Assembly (NCBI GenBank): GCA_030699855.1
Contig: JAUYKR010000130.1
Coordinates: 1 to 7,306, forward strand
Source: a bacterium
GTDB lineage: Bacteria > Patescibacteriota > Gracilibacteria > JAUYGZ01
Length of the DNA: 7,306 nucleotides
Reading direction: 5' to 3'
The translations under genes and the position numbers were made by a program. This document shows, piece after piece, positions 5,462 to 7,306 of the stretch. A model generated the notes under the pieces. The model had not been told where the DNA came from, did not search any database, and saw nothing but the letters and a program-made list of their open reading frames with translations. The stretch's first letter is position 1, and each line of letters starts with the position of its first letter.

Positions 5462-6475
5462 ATGATCATCTGTATGCGCCAAGGCGCCCCCAGAGAAAAC
5501 GCCGAGCACGTCATAAAGGCCGTTTCTGACGCTGGCCTCACCCCTCATCCCATGTATGGCACGGAAAGAACCGTGATCGCCGTGATCGGCGATGAACGCG
5601 ATCTCGACATCAAACAGTTCAGAGCCATGACCGGAGTGGAAAAAGTCATGCCCGTTCTTCGCCCCTACCGTTTGGTTTCCCGGGAGTCTCATCCGGAAGA
5701 CACCATCGTCGATTTCGGCGATGGCGTCAAAATCGGTGGAAAAAATGGCATTTGCATCATGGCTGGCCCTTGCTCCACGGAGACGGAAGAACTGATTATG
5801 GACGTTGCAGAACAGGTGAAGAAGAGAGGGGCTCACTTTCTGCGCGGAGGCGCCTTCAAGCCACGAACCGCGCCATATTCCTTCCAGGGTCATGGGGAGG
5901 AGGCACTCAGATGGATGAGGAAGGCGGGAGACAAGTTCGGACTGAAAGTCGTCACCGAAATCCTCGACACTCAGCACGTGGACATGATGGAACCTTACAT
6001 CGATATGTACCAAGTCGGCGCCCGCAACATGCAAAACTTTGAGCTTTTGAAAGCTCTCGGAAAAAAGAACAAGCCGGTGTTGCTCAAACGGGGCATGTCA
6101 GCCACCATGGATGAATTCTTGTTGGCAGCCGAATACATCGTTAAGGGCGGGAACTCAAAGATTGTTCTCTGCGAGCGTGGAATTCGGACCTTCTGCGACC
6201 ATTCCCGAAATACCCTCGACCTCAATATCGTTCCGGTTATTAAAAAGATGTCTCACTTGCCGATCGTCGTGGATCCCAGCCACGGCACCGGATCCTATGA
6301 GCTGGTAAAGCCCATGGCTATGGCCGCCGTGGCCTGCGGAGCCGATGGAATTATCATCGAAGTTCATCCGCGCCCGGAGGCCGCGTATTCCGATGGCGAT
6401 CAGTCGGTCACCTATAAGACCCTGGATGGCGTGCTGGATGGTATTCATCGGATTGCAGAAGCGGTGGGGAGATGA
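5462..6475 (+). CDS. aroF: 3-deoxy-7-phosphoheptulonate (DAHP) synthase, type I-beta with N-terminal regulatory domain
   Basis: It condenses phosphoenolpyruvate and erythrose 4-phosphate to DAHP, the first step of the shikimate pathway, in the cytoplasm. The 337 residues match the Thermotoga maritima enzyme (338) end to end. Residues 1-70 form the ferredoxin-like regulatory domain, with H29 and ERTVIAVIGD as in the relative whose domain mediates Tyr/Phe feedback inhibition. The barrel follows: AGPCS with metal ligand C104, LRGGAFKPRT (127-136), VGARNMQNF (185-193), LLKRG (207-211), CERGIRTF (237-244), DPSH with H274, IIEVHP with E300 and SDG with D311. All four metal ligands are present, each two residues later than in T. 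maritima. The start at MIICMR coincides with the family's usual N-terminus, and no in-frame ATG, GTG or TTG precedes it before the stop at 5321. No SD is visible. It lies 169 bases after tyrA and supplies the pathway that pheA and tyrA complete. Confidence 0.96.
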   Translation: MIICMRQGAPRENAEHVIKAVSDAGLTPHPMYGTERTVIAVIGDERDLDIKQFRAMTGVEKVMPVLRPYRLVSRESHPEDTIVDFGDGVKIGGKNGICIMAGPCSTETEELIMDVAEQVKKRGAHFLRGGAFKPRTAPYSFQGHGEEALRWMRKAGDKFGLKVVTEILDTQHVDMMEPYIDMYQVGARNMQNFELLKALGKKNKPVLLKRGMSATMDEFLLAAEYIVKGGNSKIVLCERGIRTFCDHSRNTLDLNIVPVIKKMSHLPIVVDPSHGTGSYELVKPMAMAAVACGADGIIIEVHPRPEAAYSDGDQSVTYKTLDGVLDGIHRIAEAVGR

Positions 6476-6478
6476 TAT

Positions 6479-6497
6479 TTTTCTCTTAATGAGAAAG
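6479..6497 (+). other. AT-rich hairpin between aroF and the sensor gene
   Basis: TTTCTC (6480-6485) pairs with GAGAAA (6491-6496) around the loop TTAAT, with one more G-U pair possible. No T-tract follows, so it is not a convincing terminator on the + strand. The inner stem TTCTC-N5-GAGAA is the same as in the 1:2 hairpin of the pheA leader (3471-3485). Confidence 0.3.
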
Positions 6498-6512
6498 TAC
6501 TAGTTCACCCCC

Positions 6513-7306
6513 ATGCGTTCCATCAAGACGAAGCTCATTTGGGTCCTGGCAGGAGTGGTTATCATAGCCCTGATCTCCAGCGGAACGCTGTTGATCTGGT
6601 TCAACGCCCGGGAAATGAGAAAAGAAATCTTTCTCGACGTTCTTTCCTTCGCGGAGCTCACGAATAATTCCATTGTCACTTCTTTCGAGCAATTTTATCA
6701 AAATGGGAATTTCCTTCAGTTCCGACGGGACGTGAATCCACTGCTCAGTAAGAACATCGACGTCAGTCGCCTGGAGGTCATTGGAAAATCTGGGGAGCTT
6801 CTCTACGACTCCTCGACGGAGACCGAGGTACCGTATGATGGCTCCTCTCGCACTAAAGATTATGGATTGGAAAGAGTCAGAAGCGTGAAGCCATCACTTC
6901 TGTTTGATGGCCATCAAATCGTGTTTGTTCGCAAGTCTGCCGAACAGGAGTGGCTGGCGGTAACGGAAGATGATCAGATCATCGATTTTCCGGAGGGGAA
7001 AGTGGTTGATATTATTTTCCCGCACAGGAATGCCCGCCTGAGCGTCGTATATCAGTTGGACTACTCAGCGCTGTGGAATCGCACCGCCCAGATGGCCATA
7101 AGCGTGCTCGGGGTTCTGGCGGCCGGAATATTTTTGGCGAGCTTCTTTGGCATTTCGTTCGCCGGCCGTCTGCTCCGGCCCCTTAAAGAGCTGGAAAGGG
7201 GAGTGGTACAAATTGGGAAAGGTGCCTTCGGGAGCCAAGTTGTGGTCAGCTCAAACGATGAAATTGGCATTTTGGCTCAAAACTTCAACCAGATGAGCAA
7301 AACACT
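6513..7306 (+). CDS. Membrane sensor protein with periplasmic/extracellular domain and HAMP, 3'-partial
   Basis: The frame is open from ATG 6513 to the end of the window (264 whole codons), so the C-terminus is missing. Residues 1-7 are basic (MRSIKTK). Residues 8-30 form the first membrane helix, 31-190 a mixed alpha/beta sensing domain outside the membrane, and 195-217 the second membrane helix. Residues 219-263 are a HAMP linker with the typical RPLKELERGV start, the DEIG motif (249-252) and the NFNQM end. This two-helix topology is shared by sensor histidine kinases, diguanylate cyclases, chemoreceptors and SpoIIE-like phosphatases; the deciding domain lies beyond the window. The ligand cannot be inferred. 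No SD precedes the start (upstream TAGTTCACCCCC). It is 37 bases after aroF on the same strand, so co-transcription is possible, although nothing in the protein ties it to aromatic metabolism. Confidence 0.78.
   Translation, partial: MRSIKTKLIWVLAGVVIIALISSGTLLIWFNAREMRKEIFLDVLSFAELTNNSIVTSFEQFYQNGNFLQFRRDVNPLLSKNIDVSRLEVIGKSGELLYDSSTETEVPYDGSSRTKDYGLERVRSVKPSLLFDGHQIVFVRKSAEQEWLAVTEDDQIIDFPEGKVVDIIFPHRNARLSVVYQLDYSALWNRTAQMAISVLGVLAAGIFLASFFGISFAGRLLRPLKELERGVVQIGKGAFGSQVVVSSNDEIGILAQNFNQMSKT

Noticed and set aside
5441..6034. Long minus-strand ORF (197 codons) opposite aroF, and similar antisense frames opposite the other genes
   Set aside because: Each lies within a well-supported + strand gene, has a composition typical of a shadow frame and shows no motif or start signal.
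6497..6508. TrpR operator half-site (GTACTAGTT) before the sensor gene
   Set aside because: Only one half of the palindrome is present (GTACTAGTTCAC); the second arm CTAGTAC is missing. One half-site is not enough to support TrpR control.

Overview
The window is ordinary bacterial DNA using the standard code (TGA is a clean stop for three genes). All real genes are on the + strand. Two layers stand out: a left half of unrecognised proteins, and a right half devoted to aromatic amino acid synthesis. Several genes start without a Shine-Dalgarno (SD) sequence and with a C-rich stretch just before the ATG. Together with large orphan proteins beside well-conserved enzymes, this suggests an under-studied or candidate-phylum bacterium, but the sequence alone does not fix the taxon.

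Layout: (1) 2-661, the 3' part of an unrecognised gene, closely followed by 665-3094, an 809-residue protein with hydrophobic segments and a long coiled coil, and then by 3129-3371, a small helical protein. (2) 3372-3559, a compact control region: a sigma-70-type promoter with an inverted repeat between its boxes, a 17-codon leader peptide carrying seven aromatic codons in nine, and three mutually exclusive RNA hairpins ending in a terminator just before the next gene. (3) 3560-4450 pheA (chorismate mutase plus prephenate dehydratase) overlapping 4447-5292 tyrA (prephenate dehydrogenase) by ATGA. (4) A 169-base gap with a doubtful 37-codon ORF, a 17-base repeat of the pheA 3' end and a possible -10 box. 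(5) 5462-6475 aroF (DAHP synthase, type I-beta). (6) 6513 to the window end, a membrane sensor protein cut off inside its HAMP domain.

How it works together: AroF makes the first committed intermediate of the shikimate pathway. PheA and TyrA split chorismate/prephenate toward phenylalanine and tyrosine. The PheA here ends right after its dehydratase domain and has no ACT domain, so allosteric control by phenylalanine is probably absent. The leader before pheA-tyrA is rich in Phe and Tyr codons (plus one Trp) and has a complete attenuator architecture, so control of this branch appears to be by ribosome stalling and transcription attenuation. This previously unannotated leader peptide and attenuator is the main discovery of the window. 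AroF keeps the N-terminal domain that mediates feedback inhibition in its relatives.
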